NCBI GenBank assembly: GCA_017512145.1
Contig: JAFWHB010000030.1
Span: 17,532-81,531 of the forward strand
Direction of reading: 5' to 3'
From: Mogibacterium sp.
Lineage (GTDB): Bacteria; Bacillota; Clostridia; Peptostreptococcales; Anaerovoracaceae
DNA length: 64,000 bases
This document shows positions 8,661 through 18,045 of this stretch, in pieces (position 1 is the stretch's first letter; each line of letters opens with the position of its first letter). A program made the translations under genes and the position numbers. The notes beneath the pieces are model-generated. The model was not told where the DNA came from and did no database searches. It saw nothing but the letters and a program-made list of their open reading frames with translations.

Positions 8661-9581
8661 ATGGGTGACAAGGAACTTGATCTGAAGCCTGCCAGAGCTG
8701 CAGATGATTATAGGATAGGTGTTTTATGCGTAATTGGCTGCCAGATCTTCTGGGGCTTCTGCCCTATATACTGGCAGGCGCTTGTGCCAATACCATCATG
8801 GATCATAATCCTCTACAGGATCGTGACCATGTTCGTATTCTCTTATGCTGCAGCAAGATTCAGATACAGCAGGGAAGACATATGGGGACCTCTCAGGGAT
8901 AAGGCCATAAGACGCAAATACATCGGCGCAGGACTGGTCCTTACTATCAACTGGAGCATTTACATCTGGGCAATGACAACTGAGCGTGTCATCCAGACCT
9001 CGATAGGCTATTACATTCAGCCAATCGTTATCTGTGCGGTCGGAGTTCTGGTCTTCAAGGAGAAGCTCACAAGATACAACCTTACAGCAATGATCCTGGC
9101 CCTGACTGCTATCATAGTGATTCTTCTTCACTACAGACAGATACCGGGCGTAGCACTCAGCCTAGCACTTTCATGGGCTCTGTATTCTACAATCAAGAAG
9201 ACTGCCAGGCAGCCTGTGCTCGTTGCTCTTGTATATGAGACCATGGTGTATGCAGTTTTCGCATTCATAGCGATAATCTTCATCGAGACCAGGGGGATCG
9301 GGGCCATCAGCATGGGAATCCCCGGTAAGTACGCTCTTATGTATCTGAGCGGACTTATAACTCTGATCCCGGTAGCGCTCTTCAGCTCAGCAGCAAAGAA
9401 GGTTCCGCTGCTGGTACTTGGACTTGCTCAGTATTTAAGTCCTACGATCACATTACTGCTCGGAATATTCCTGTTCAAAGAGCCGATAGACATGACTCAG
9501 ATAATCGCTTTCGTTATAATATGGACGGGCCTTGTAATATTCACACTTGGAGAATTCAGAGCAGCCAAGAAGGGAGTTTAA
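8661..9581 (+). CDS. rarD: EamA-family transporter, RarD type
   Basis: 306 aa with about ten hydrophobic helices, the DMT-superfamily layout. RarD-like motifs include CQIFWGFCPIYWQAL at the start, NWSIYIWAM in the middle and GLAQYLSPTITLLLGIFLFKEP near the end. The substrate of RarD proteins is not established. The start has GGGGGAG upstream. Its stop codon overlaps the next start (TAATG), so it is translationally coupled to the MATE gene. Confidence 0.88.
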   Translation: MGDKELDLKPARAADDYRIGVLCVIGCQIFWGFCPIYWQALVPIPSWIIILYRIVTMFVFSYAAARFRYSREDIWGPLRDKAIRRKYIGAGLVLTINWSIYIWAMTTERVIQTSIGYYIQPIVICAVGVLVFKEKLTRYNLTAMILALTAIIVILLHYRQIPGVALSLALSWALYSTIKKTARQPVLVALVYETMVYAVFAFIAIIFIETRGIGAISMGIPGKYALMYLSGLITLIPVALFSSAAKKVPLLVLGLAQYLSPTITLLLGIFLFKEPIDMTQIIAFVIIWTGLVIFTLGEFRAAKKGV

Positions 9582-10969
9582 TGAAATCCGCAGACAGACC
9601 GTCAATTACAACTAAACACAGAGACACGGACCTGACCAGGGGCTCTATCCTTGATAAGGTCCTTTTGTTTGCTATTCCTCTGGCGCTGACAAGCATGCTG
9701 CAGCAGCTCTTCAATGCTGCGGATGTCGCTGTATTGGGCAAATTCGCATCGGCGAATGCCATGGCAGCGGTAGGAAGCAACGCGCCTGTTGTTTCGCTTC
9801 TCGTAAATTCATTCGTCGGACTCTCGATAGGTGCGAATGTAGTCATCGCGAGGAACATCGGCGCAAAGCATCCGGAAAGAGCATCGAAGGCTGTTCATAC
9901 AGCCATGGCCCTGGCTCTTATTTGCGGTGTTGTCGTTGCAGTGCTTGGCAATCTTGTCGCAAGACCTATAATCACGCTTCTCGGAGTTCCGGAGGAGGTC
10001 TTCGGCTATTCGCTTAAGTATCTCAGGATATATTTCACTGGCATGCCTTTCATCATGCTCTACAACTTCGAGGCATCCATATTCAGGAGCAACGGCAATA
10101 CCAAGACACCTCTAATATGTCTTACTGTCGGCGGCGTTCTGAATGTCGCTGCTAATCTGTTCTTCGTTCTTGTGATGGGAATGGATGTAGAGGGCGTAGC
10201 AATCGCGACTGTTCTTGCGAATGCTGTAAGCTCGATGCTGCTTCTCTATTATCTCAGAAGGGAAGAGAGCGTAATAAGAGTTGAATTAAGGAACATCAGG
10301 ATCCATCGTCCAGCTCTTGTAAATATAGTCAGGATCGGAGTCCCGTCTGCTCTTCAGAGCATGGTTTTCTCGATATCAAATCTCTGCGTCCAGTCAGCTG
10401 TAAACAGCCTCGGACCTGATGTAATGGCGGCATCTTCTGCGGCCTTCAATGTCGAGATCTTCGTCTTCTTCATAATCAACGCTTTCACTCAGACCTGCGT
10501 TACCTTCGTCGGACAGAACTACGGCGCCAAGGAATACGCAAGATGCAGGCTGATCGTCAGGAGGATACTGATGGCAAGCTGGTGCGTCACCATGGTCGCG
10601 AGCATCACGATAATCCTCACGCAGAGAATGCTCCTCGGACTGTTCACTGATGATCCTGCGATCATCGAGCTCGGAACCGTAAGAGTCAGCGTGCTTATGT
10701 ACTCGGAGACACTGAACGTATTCATGGACAATCTCTCCGGAGCTCTCAGAGGACTCGGCAAATCTCTGATCCCTGCCATAGTCACCTTCATCGGCGTATG
10801 CGGGACGAGAATAACATGGGTGTTCACGGGATTCAGGATCTACCATTCATGGCTCTCGCTGATGCTGGTATTCCCTGTAAGCTGGGGAATATCCGCTGCA
10901 ATCATCATAATAATGTATATAAAAACGAGGAACAAACTGCTCCCCGTTAATGATCAGGACCCGGCTTAA
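9581..10969 (+). CDS. MATE-family multidrug/toxin efflux transporter
   Basis: 462 aa and about twelve transmembrane helices, the usual MATE length. Typical motifs are IPLALTSMLQQLFNAADVAVLGKF at the N-terminus and FVGQNYGAKEY in the second half, indicating a cation-coupled exporter (DinF/NorM-like clostridial subfamily). I chose ATG 9581, which overlaps the rarD stop and has GGGAG just upstream; the frame stays open 20 codons further inside rarD but without an RBS. The substrate is unknown. Confidence 0.9.
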   Translation: MKSADRPSITTKHRDTDLTRGSILDKVLLFAIPLALTSMLQQLFNAADVAVLGKFASANAMAAVGSNAPVVSLLVNSFVGLSIGANVVIARNIGAKHPERASKAVHTAMALALICGVVVAVLGNLVARPIITLLGVPEEVFGYSLKYLRIYFTGMPFIMLYNFEASIFRSNGNTKTPLICLTVGGVLNVAANLFFVLVMGMDVEGVAIATVLANAVSSMLLLYYLRREESVIRVELRNIRIHRPALVNIVRIGVPSALQSMVFSISNLCVQSAVNSLGPDVMAASSAAFNVEIFVFFIINAFTQTCVTFVGQNYGAKEYARCRLIVRRILMASWCVTMVASITIILTQRMLLGLFTDDPAIIELGTVRVSVLMYSETLNVFMDNLSGALRGLGKSLIPAIVTFIGVCGTRITWVFTGFRIYHSWLSLMLVFPVSWGISAAIIIIMYIKTRNKLLPVNDQDPA

Positions 10970-10990
10970 CAGCTGGGTTCTTTTATTCTT
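10957..10990. terminator. Terminator at the end of the MATE gene
   Basis: ACCCGGC at 10959-10965 pairs with GCTGGGT at 10972-10978 (one G-T pair) around loop TTAACA, which contains the MATE stop codon. A T-rich tail follows. It probably also serves the convergent aldolase gene. Confidence 0.65.
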
Positions 10991-12176
10991 CTTCTATTCT
11001 TGCGGCAAATCCCAGCAGGTTGCGGGCGTGTATCTCGACTGCCTCGGCAATTGCCAGTACTACATCAGGAGAAGGTCCTGTGAAAATGCCTCCGTGGTTA
11101 GGAATGATGGCGGCATGAGTGCTGTGCATGGTCTCTGTGACAGCATTGATGAGTTCCAGTGTGAAGGACTTGGCAGGCCTGGTCACAAGAATATCTCCGA
11201 TCAGCTGATGCATCGAAGGATCTGTAAGAGCAAAGCCGGCATGGCATGCTGCGAACACTGACAGGGCGTTCGAGTGAGTATGGATCACAGAGCCTATGTC
11301 AGGGAACTCTCTGTACAGCGCTGCATGAAGAGGAGCCGTTCCGCTCGGTGTGCGCTGATCGCCATAGATCAGAGTATTGATATCTACTCTTACTATATCC
11401 TCAGGCTTGATATCGAAGTAATCCATCGAAGATGGTGTGATCAGCATCTCATGATCGTTAAGCCTTACGGACAGGTTGCCCCATGAGCCATAGGCAAGGT
11501 CCTTATCTACAAGGGCTCTGCCGCAGTCTATGAGCTGGCTCCTGAGAGCGAATTCGGCCTCGTCGAATCCCATGTAAGCAACTTCCTTGGACTCATTCCT
11601 GTTGACATAGTCCGAAATGAATTCGCTCCTGCATTCTTCAGCGATCTTAGCCGGAATAGGGATGGTCCCGCCGAGGACCTCGCCGTGAGTTTCAGCCTCG
11701 CAGGCCTTCTCAATGATCTGGATGCCGGCAACAGCCTTCCTTGGGTTGGAAGCAGCTGCAAGGGCACCGAGTCCGCGGATAAGGCAGACACTGGTCTCCT
11801 TGAGTACTGGAACGATGCTTGCTGCGGATGCATCAGGTATTATCCTGAGGTGACTTCCTGTCAGATGCGCGAGATCTTCAAGTGTGACTTCAAGATCAGA
11901 CGCTCTGTCTGAAACAGTTGCTGTATCCTGCGAGCAGCCGACTATGAGCGCATTGATGTTAGAGCAGCTGCGGAATATCTCTCCGAGCTCACCTGAATTG
12001 ATATCGCATACAATAAGACTGCTCTCGGTTATAGTTGAGAGCTGAGCGTTGGCTCCTGTCATGATATATGAATCGGCATCAAGCCTCAGAGCGGCCTGGC
12101 CGAACATTTTCTTGAATCTTCCGTGGAATCCGCCAAGTGCGGTGAGCAGCAGATCGCTGCCTTGTTCGTATGTCAT
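10983..12176 (-). CDS. Two-domain class II aldolase/adducin-family protein
   Basis: 397 aa, about twice the size of a single class II aldolase. The C-terminal half (about 190-397) has the complete family pattern: SWGNLSVR, the phosphate/substrate segment SGTAPLHAALY, metal ligands in HTHSNALS and a further His in PNHGG. The N-terminal half (about 1-185) keeps the fold-like pattern (MTGANAQLSTI, a late GLGALAA) but has lost the HxH ligands, so it looks like an inactive duplicate. The substrate is unknown; fuculose-phosphate aldolase-like activity is only one possibility. A single gene on the minus strand. Confidence 0.85.
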   Translation of the reverse strand: MTYEQGSDLLLTALGGFHGRFKKMFGQAALRLDADSYIMTGANAQLSTITESSLIVCDINSGELGEIFRSCSNINALIVGCSQDTATVSDRASDLEVTLEDLAHLTGSHLRIIPDASAASIVPVLKETSVCLIRGLGALAAASNPRKAVAGIQIIEKACEAETHGEVLGGTIPIPAKIAEECRSEFISDYVNRNESKEVAYMGFDEAEFALRSQLIDCGRALVDKDLAYGSWGNLSVRLNDHEMLITPSSMDYFDIKPEDIVRVDINTLIYGDQRTPSGTAPLHAALYREFPDIGSVIHTHSNALSVFAACHAGFALTDPSMHQLIGDILVTRPAKSFTLELINAVTETMHSTHAAIIPNHGGIFTGPSPDVVLAIAEAVEIHARNLLGFAARIEEE

Positions 12177-12205
12177 AAAATCCCCCGATTTATCTCCAAA
12201 TTAGA

Positions 12206-12239
12206 AGCGAAGCTGTATAGAAAGGTATATAGCTTCGCT
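12206..12239. other. Inverted repeat in the divergent aldolase/dapA region
   Basis: AGCGAAGCT at 12206-12214 pairs perfectly with AGCTTCGCT at 12231-12239 around a 16-nt AT-rich interior. It lies between the aldolase start and its putative promoter, so it could be an operator or a leader hairpin. Confidence 0.5.
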
Positions 12240-12262
12240 GTAACTGAATTGTAACACTTTTT

Positions 12263-12290
12263 ATCATACGATTTGTGAATGATTTGCAAA
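12263..12290 (-). promoter_or_regulatory. Putative promoter for the aldolase gene
   Basis: On the minus strand TTTGCA (12285-12290) and TATGAT (12263-12268) are separated by 16 bp, about 87 bp upstream of the aldolase start. Confidence 0.5.
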
Positions 12291-12334
12291 GGTGAATAAA
12301 TATTGAGGAAATATTATCACTTTGTTCAATTGGG

Positions 12335-12363
12335 TTGACAATCAGACAAATGCATAATAGAAT
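12335..12363 (+). promoter_or_regulatory. Promoter of the lysine-riboswitch operon
   Basis: TTGACA at 12335-12340 and TAGAAT at 12358-12363 with a 17-bp spacer. Transcription would start just before the riboswitch aptamer. Confidence 0.8.
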
Positions 12364-12375
12364 TCTCCATAATTG

Positions 12376-12597
12376 AGATAGAGGATGCGTCCAGTCATCA
12401 GTAACTGTTCATTACCGCAGTGCAGTGCGTGAACATCGAAAGGGGCTGACGCCGAAGTGAGGAAGGGCTGCACTCTGACTGATCTGGGCGGACGGAATAA
12501 GATCCGGACGACTGTCGCGAGTACGCGGAGCGCTATCCTGAAACAGATCATTTTATTGTTGTTCTTTCAGGCAGTCGTGCGTACCGGCTGCTTTTTT
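12376..12597 (+). promoter_or_regulatory. Lysine riboswitch (L box) with terminator
   Basis: Conserved L-box pieces occur in order: GATAGAGGATGCG at the start, an AGTAAC segment, GAAAGGGGCTGACGCCGAAG and AGTGAGGAAGGGCTGCAC. The leader then reaches a terminator with stem GCAGTCG (12571-12577) / CGGCTGC (12585-12591) and six Ts. Lysine binding is expected to favour the terminator and shut off dapA-dapB-ddh-lysA. The exact aptamer ends are approximate. Confidence 0.85.
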
Positions 12598-12629
12598 CAT
12601 TACACAGGTCATTTGAGGAGGTACGATCA

Positions 12630-13520
12630 ATGGCAAAGACTAGAACTATATTTGAAGGCGTCGCAACCGCGCTGATCACACCAATGACAGAGAATGGTGT
12701 CAATTATGAACAGTTCGGAAGACTGATCGACTGGCAGATCGATTCCGGTATCGATGCTCTCGTCATCGCCGGAACTACAGGCGAAGGCTCAACTCTGACA
12801 GACGAGGAGCACAAGAACTGCATCACTTTCGCTGTAGATAGAGTAAACCATCGCGTTCCGGTCATCGCAGGAACAGGCAGCAACCACACAGAGTACGGCA
12901 AGCAGCTCACCAAGTTTGCCAGCGATGCGGGTGCTGACGCATGCCTTATCGTAACTTCATACTACAACAAGGCAACACAGAAGGGCCTTGTCAAGCTGTT
13001 CTCTGAGTACGCAAGTGTCAGCGATGTTCCTATCATCGCATATAATGTTCCATCAAGAACAGGCCTCAACATCGAGCCTTCGACTTATCAGGAACTCGCC
13101 AAGATCGACAAGGTAGCAGCTATCAAAGAGGCTAATTCCAACATCTCCAAGATCGTTGACACCTTCGCAAGAGTAGGCGACAAGATGGATATCTATTCAG
13201 GCAACGATGATCAGATCGTTCCGTTCCTCTCAATGGGCAGCAAGGGCGTCATCTCAGTTCTTTCGAACGTAATTCCTGCAGAGACAAGAGAGATCTGCAC
13301 CAAGTTCTGGAATGGAGATATTGCAGGCGCAGCAGCACTCCAGTGCAAGTACAACGAGCTCGTTTCGGCTCTCTTCTGCGAGGTCAACCCGATCCCTGTA
13401 AAGGAAGCTCTGACAATGATGGGTTACTGCGATCCGATCATCAGATCACCGCTCTACCGCATGGAGCCTGAGAACCTTGCAAGACTGACCAAGGCTATGA
13501 AGAATCTTGATATCATCTAA
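12630..13520 (+). CDS. dapA: 4-hydroxy-tetrahydrodipicolinate synthase
   Basis: It condenses pyruvate with aspartate semialdehyde, the first DAP/lysine-specific step. 296 aa, the usual length. GTTGEGST at 48-55 binds pyruvate, the catalytic Tyr is in AYNVPSRTG (Y138) and the Schiff-base Lys is K166 in AAIKEAN. The start follows GGAGGTACGATCA. It is the first gene after the lysine riboswitch, with dapB 22 nt downstream. Confidence 0.96.
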   Translation: MAKTRTIFEGVATALITPMTENGVNYEQFGRLIDWQIDSGIDALVIAGTTGEGSTLTDEEHKNCITFAVDRVNHRVPVIAGTGSNHTEYGKQLTKFASDAGADACLIVTSYYNKATQKGLVKLFSEYASVSDVPIIAYNVPSRTGLNIEPSTYQELAKIDKVAAIKEANSNISKIVDTFARVGDKMDIYSGNDDQIVPFLSMGSKGVISVLSNVIPAETREICTKFWNGDIAGAAALQCKYNELVSALFCEVNPIPVKEALTMMGYCDPIIRSPLYRMEPENLARLTKAMKNLDII

Positions 13521-13542
13521 GCCGGATGGGAGGACGATGAGA

Positions 13543-14274
13543 ATGGATATTATTGTTACTGGAATAGATGGTGCAATGGGCCAGCTCCTCGCTAAGGCCA
13601 TCGCTTCGCAGGATGACATGCAGGTCATCGCAGGCGTTACTCCGACAGGAGCAGACGGAGCTTATCTCAAGCCTTCGGATTATACAGGTCCTGCGGATAT
13701 GGTGATAGATTTCTCTCATCACCTGGGGACTAAGCCGCTTATGGACTACTGCGTTGAGCGTTCTCTTCCGGTCGTTGTCTGCACCACAGGCCAGACCGAC
13801 GAAGAGATGGAATACATCGCCGAGGCAGCTAAGAGCATTCCTGTATTCAAGTCCGGCAACATGTCGGTAGGCGTAGCTATCGTGGCCAAAGTCGCCAAGG
13901 AGATCGCTGCGAAGTTCGGTGACTGCGATATTGAGATCGTAGAGACCCACCACAACAGGAAGGTAGATGCGCCGAGCGGAACTGCTCTGATGCTCGCTGA
14001 TGCTGTAAGAGAGGCAAGACCTGAGCTCCACTATAACCTTGGAAGATCAGGTGACTGTAAGCGCCAGCCTGATGAGATCGGCATCAACTCTGTAAGAATG
14101 GGCAACATAGTCGGAATCCACGAGGTCATGTTCGGAACGAACACCCAGACTATCAGCATCAAGCATCAGGCTCATGACAGAGCTCTCTTCGCAGACGGCG
14201 CGGTTGCTGCAGCGAGATTCCTCGCGGGCAAACCGGCAGGATTATACAACATGGACGACCTGCTTGCGGACTAG
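13543..14274 (+). CDS. dapB: 4-hydroxy-tetrahydrodipicolinate reductase
   Basis: NAD(P)H-dependent reduction of the DapA product to tetrahydrodipicolinate. I chose ATG 13543 (243 aa) because GGGAGG lies 9 nt upstream; the in-frame ATG at 13537 is only 3 nt from it. The N-terminal dinucleotide-binding loop is TGIDGAMGQL (6-15), and the catalytic/substrate motif THHNRKVDAPSGTAL (135-149) has His136/137 and Lys140. Second gene of the lysine operon. Confidence 0.95.
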   Translation: MDIIVTGIDGAMGQLLAKAIASQDDMQVIAGVTPTGADGAYLKPSDYTGPADMVIDFSHHLGTKPLMDYCVERSLPVVVCTTGQTDEEMEYIAEAAKSIPVFKSGNMSVGVAIVAKVAKEIAAKFGDCDIEIVETHHNRKVDAPSGTALMLADAVREARPELHYNLGRSGDCKRQPDEIGINSVRMGNIVGIHEVMFGTNTQTISIKHQAHDRALFADGAVAAARFLAGKPAGLYNMDDLLAD

Positions 14275-14311
14275 GGCAGGTACTTAACGATAAAAAGGAG
14301 GTAAAGGGAAA

Positions 14312-15289
14312 ATGAGAATCGGTATCGTTGGTTACGGAAACATTGGAAGAGGCGTTGAGGCAGCAGTTACTCAGGCTGCAGACATGGAGCTTGTAGCTGT
14401 TTTCACCAGAAGAGATCCTGCCAGCATCACTACAGCAAGCGGTGCTCCTGTGATCGCTTATGATGAGATCGTTTCAATGAAGTCAGATATCGATGTGCTG
14501 ATAATCTGCGGCGGCAGTGCTACGGATCTTCCGTGGATGACACCTGAGCTTGCAGCTAACTTCAATGTCATCGACAGCTTTGACAACCATGCTAACATCC
14601 CGCAGCACTTTGCAAATGTCAACACAGCTGCGTTCAAGTCAGGCAAGGTCGGCATCATTTCATGTGGCTGGGACCCTGGATACTTCTCACTTGCAAGAAT
14701 CCTCGCTGATTCAGCACTTCCTGACGGAGACAGCTATACATTCTGGGGACGCGGCGTCAGCCAGGGCCACTCCGATGCGATCAGACGAATCGAGGGAGTA
14801 AAGGACGCAAGACAGTACACAGTTCCTATCGAGGCTGCTGTTGAGAAGGTAAGAAATAACGAGCATCCTGAATTCACTGCTCGCGACATGCACCTCCGTG
14901 AGTGCTGGGTAGTTGCAGAAGACGGAGCTGACAAGGCTGCGATCGAAGAGGCTATCAAGACTATGCCTAACTACTTCGAGCCATATGACACAACAGTAGA
15001 ATTCATCAGCCAGGAAGAGCTGGGTGAGAAGCACGGCGGACTTCCGCACGGGGGAAGTGTTATCAGGAGCGGACGCACCGGCAACAACTATGAATTCAAC
15101 AACACAGTAGAATTCACTCTGAATCTTGATTCAAATCCATACTTCACAGGCAGCATTCTTGCTTGCGCTGCAAGAGCGGCATTCAGAATGTATGAAGAGG
15201 GACAGTGCGGTGCCAAGACACTCTTCGATGTACCGCCGGCATACCTTTCACATCACAGCAGAGAAGAGCTTCTTGCTCACATGCTGTAA
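14312..15289 (+). CDS. ddh: meso-diaminopimelate D-dehydrogenase
   Basis: Converts tetrahydrodipicolinate, ammonia and NADPH to meso-DAP in one step, bypassing the acylated branches. 325 aa, matching characterised Ddh enzymes (about 320-326). A Rossmann loop is at VGYGNIGRG (6-14), and SCGWDPGYFSLARI and GRGVSQGHSDAIRRIEGV are family signatures. It follows AAAAGGAGG. Its place between dapB and lysA shows the operon uses the dehydrogenase variant of the pathway; whether other DAP genes exist elsewhere is unknown. Confidence 0.94.
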   Translation: MRIGIVGYGNIGRGVEAAVTQAADMELVAVFTRRDPASITTASGAPVIAYDEIVSMKSDIDVLIICGGSATDLPWMTPELAANFNVIDSFDNHANIPQHFANVNTAAFKSGKVGIISCGWDPGYFSLARILADSALPDGDSYTFWGRGVSQGHSDAIRRIEGVKDARQYTVPIEAAVEKVRNNEHPEFTARDMHLRECWVVAEDGADKAAIEEAIKTMPNYFEPYDTTVEFISQEELGEKHGGLPHGGSVIRSGRTGNNYEFNNTVEFTLNLDSNPYFTGSILACAARAAFRMYEEGQCGAKTLFDVPPAYLSHHSREELLAHML

Positions 15290-15307
15290 GCACTGAGGTA
15301 AACAATC

Positions 15308-16603
15308 ATGCTATATAACAATCTTTCTGTAAATGAATCAGGCCATCTGACCATAGGTGGACTCGACGCGACAGAGCTTGCGGCCACATACGGTACTCCT
15401 CTGTATGTTCTTGATGAGGATGTCGTAAGGTCCAACTGCAGGACATACGTAGGTGCCATGCACGAGCACTTCGGAAGTGACGCGGCACCTCTGTATGCAA
15501 GCAAAGCTCTCTGCTTCAAGGGCATCTATCCTGTCGCTGAGTCTGAGGGTATGTGTGTCGACGTTGTTTCGCCGGGCGAGATCTATACTGCACTTGCGGC
15601 AGGTTTTCCTGCGGAGAAAATGTTCTTCCACGGCACCAACAAGACCGATGAAGACATCGAGTTCGGTGTCGCAAATGGCATCGGATACTTTGTCGTCGAC
15701 AACATGAACGAGCTCGAGGTGCTTGACAGGGTAGCCGGAGAGCATGGGATCATCCAGCCGGTGCTGCTGAGACTTACTGTAGGCCTTGACCCTCACACTC
15801 TCGAGGCGATCAATACAGGAAGAGTTGACTCACAGTTCGGAGTGCCTATCGATACAGGCCAGGCTGATGGCTTTGTCAGGGCGGCTCTTGCATGCAGCAA
15901 TATAAGAGTAGAGGGCTTCCACAGCCACGTCGGCTCGCAGATTTTCGAGAGCGAGTCCTTCTGCAGACAGGTCGAGATCCTCGCTGAGTATGCGGCTAAA
16001 ATCAAGGCTGAGACAGGATTCGAGGCAGGGATATTCAATATAGGCGGAGGATTTGGCGTCAGATATACTGAGAAGGACCCACTCAGCGATATTCCTGAGA
16101 GGATAAGAGAGGTGTCGGAGCATCTCAAGGCCACATGTGCAAGGCTAGGCCTTAATGTTCCGAGGATCTTCATGGAGCCAGGACGCAGCATCGTTGCGGA
16201 TGCCGGTGTAACGCTTTACACCACAGGCGGAACTAAGGAAGTCAAGGGCTACCGTAACTATGTGACAGTTGACGGCGGCATGACGGACAATCCGAGATAC
16301 GCTCTGTACAAGTCTGAATATACAGTTCTCAATGCGAGCAGAATGAATGAGCCTGCTGATTATGAATGCACTATAGCGGGCAGATGCTGCGAGAGCGGTG
16401 ACAGGATAGCCGAGTATATCGGTATAGCAAGGCCTGAGAGAGGGGACACGATAGCAGTCCTTACAACTGGCGCTTACAACTACGCGATGGCTTCTAACTA
16501 CAACAGAGTGCCAAGGCCTGCGATGGTAATGATCTCAGGCGGCGAGGCAAGACTTGTTGTCAGAAGAGAATCCTTCGAAGACATGATGAAAAACGAGCTC
16601 TGA
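15308..16603 (+). CDS. lysA: Diaminopimelate decarboxylase
   Basis: PLP enzyme decarboxylating meso-DAP to L-lysine; 431 aa, fold type III. The PLP Lys is K66 in YASKALCF. The phosphate-binding glycines are in NIGGGFG, and HVGSQI and GRCCESGD are substrate/PLP motifs; the last has Cys in place of the more usual Leu-Cys pair start. Last gene of the lysine operon; its final codons are inside the terminator stem. Confidence 0.95.
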   Translation: MLYNNLSVNESGHLTIGGLDATELAATYGTPLYVLDEDVVRSNCRTYVGAMHEHFGSDAAPLYASKALCFKGIYPVAESEGMCVDVVSPGEIYTALAAGFPAEKMFFHGTNKTDEDIEFGVANGIGYFVVDNMNELEVLDRVAGEHGIIQPVLLRLTVGLDPHTLEAINTGRVDSQFGVPIDTGQADGFVRAALACSNIRVEGFHSHVGSQIFESESFCRQVEILAEYAAKIKAETGFEAGIFNIGGGFGVRYTEKDPLSDIPERIREVSEHLKATCARLGLNVPRIFMEPGRSIVADAGVTLYTTGGTKEVKGYRNYVTVDGGMTDNPRYALYKSEYTVLNASRMNEPADYECTIAGRCCESGDRIAEYIGIARPERGDTIAVLTTGAYNYAMASNYNRVPRPAMVMISGGEARLVVRRESFEDMMKNEL

Positions 16604-16626
16604 TCGTAAGATCAGAGCTTTTTTCT
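16596..16626. terminator. Terminator of the lysine operon
   Basis: Perfect 10-bp stem AGCTCTGATC / GATCAGAGCT with a GTAA tetraloop and a run of Ts. It overlaps the lysA stop codon and ends next to the convergent glycosyltransferase stop. Confidence 0.9.
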
Positions 16627-17904
16627 CTAGTCGAGTATTCTTGATGCTACGCCGTCCCATGTTATGCGGCTTGTATCCGGTATCCCATCAGGCAGCTCGC
16701 CTGAATCTATTCTTATTATCAGGTCTCTCAGTGCCTCAGTGAGGTCTTCTGTGAGCTTGATCCTGCCGGCTTCTGTAGGTGTATCTATGGTCGCCATCTC
16801 AGGCATGTCTATGAATCTTACATTGTGCCCCGGCACATTCTCTTCTATCCATGGCCTTACGCCCGGAAGGTCCGTGCTGATAGGGATCATGCCTGCTGCC
16901 ATAGCCTCGATGAGGACGAGCGGGAGTCCTTCGAAGTACGAAGGCAGTACGAATATGTCGCTGTACTTGAAGATATCTGCAAGTCTCAGCTGTGGCACCT
17001 GGCCGAGCCATCTTATATTAGACGGAAGGTTTTCAAGTTCCTTCATCACGCTCTCATCCTGGCATCCGCCTGCAAGCGACACCTCAAATGGCGGGAGGCC
17101 TGGTTCTTCCGCAAGATTCCTTAGAGCTGCGAGGAGCTCAGGCACGCCCTTTGGCCTGCTCATCTTGCCCGCATAGCAGATCATGACCGGAACGTCTCCG
17201 TCGATCAGAGCCTTCATGTCTTCTCTCGGATGACGCCTCTCCAGATTGAAGAGCTTGTCGTTGTATCCGCTGCCTATAACAGTGATCCTGTCCTCGCTGA
17301 TACCGAATATTTCAGATATGCGTTCTTTCTGATCCTGATGCAGCGCGAAGATCTTATCGAGCTTACCGATCTCGGGTCTTACGATCTCCCTGAGGTTGTC
17401 GCAGTTTATCATCTGTCTGAGGTCTGTTCCGTGAGAGATGCCTGCGATCCGGCGGTCAGGGAAATGCTTCCTGACTATCGCTGTCAGAAGGAAGAGATGA
17501 TGGCAAATAATAAGATCCGGATCAAGATCATCGATCGCACGCGAGACCGCTTTTACGAAAGCATCCTCGAACGCAGAGATCATCTCAGGAGTAAGGTCTC
17601 TGTAGAGAGTTGACTCATACGGCATTATATCTGACATTCCGACCACAGGGAACGGAAGCGCATTGATAGCAGGACGCTTTGCCTTGCATGGCGCGGCAAG
17701 AAGCGATGCGGAAGATGATTTGCCTGAGAAGAATACAGGGTAGCATGCAACGCCTTCCGGGAAGTCCACTTCGTCGTCCGGGAATATGCCGCAGACGACA
17801 GCCTGCTTACAGCCCATGCGGTCAAAGGAGCGTACGAGCTCTGTGAGGTATGTGCCGCTCCCGGTGGAGTGAGGCTTCTGCGCTGTTATACTGAGTATTT
17901 TCAT
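16627..17904 (-). CDS. GT4-type glycosyltransferase
   Basis: 425 aa from ATG 17904 (GGAG about 10 nt upstream); the open frame upstream of this is not conserved-looking. The N-terminal Rossmann part begins MKILSITAQKP and contains HHLFLLTAIVRK and GISHGTDLRQM. The C-terminal nucleotide-sugar part has YAGKMSRPKGVPELL, a DIFVLPSYFEGLPLVLIEAMA segment with the catalytic-type E(x7)E motif, and a late DLTEALRDL helix. It probably transfers a sugar from a nucleotide donor to an envelope glycan or lipid; acceptor unknown. Monocistronic. Confidence 0.88.
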   Translation of the reverse strand: MKILSITAQKPHSTGSGTYLTELVRSFDRMGCKQAVVCGIFPDDEVDFPEGVACYPVFFSGKSSSASLLAAPCKAKRPAINALPFPVVGMSDIMPYESTLYRDLTPEMISAFEDAFVKAVSRAIDDLDPDLIICHHLFLLTAIVRKHFPDRRIAGISHGTDLRQMINCDNLREIVRPEIGKLDKIFALHQDQKERISEIFGISEDRITVIGSGYNDKLFNLERRHPREDMKALIDGDVPVMICYAGKMSRPKGVPELLAALRNLAEEPGLPPFEVSLAGGCQDESVMKELENLPSNIRWLGQVPQLRLADIFKYSDIFVLPSYFEGLPLVLIEAMAAGMIPISTDLPGVRPWIEENVPGHNVRFIDMPEMATIDTPTEAGRIKLTEDLTEALRDLIIRIDSGELPDGIPDTSRITWDGVASRILD

Positions 17905-18009
17905 GGTCAGTTTTCTCCGTATTCTTTCATTAATTACTTTATGATTATACATTAGATTACTATAGAAAGAAAATTCACAAAAAAACCATCTCACATAAGG
18001 TTCAACCAC

Positions 18010-18039
18010 TTGAACTAGGGGGTGCAAATATAGTATAAA
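18010..18039 (+). promoter_or_regulatory. Putative promoter of the vor operon
   Basis: TTGAAC at 18010-18015 and TATAAA at 18034-18039 with an 18-bp spacer, about 70 nt ahead of a leader terminator. Confidence 0.6.
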
Positions 18040-18045
18040 TAATTG

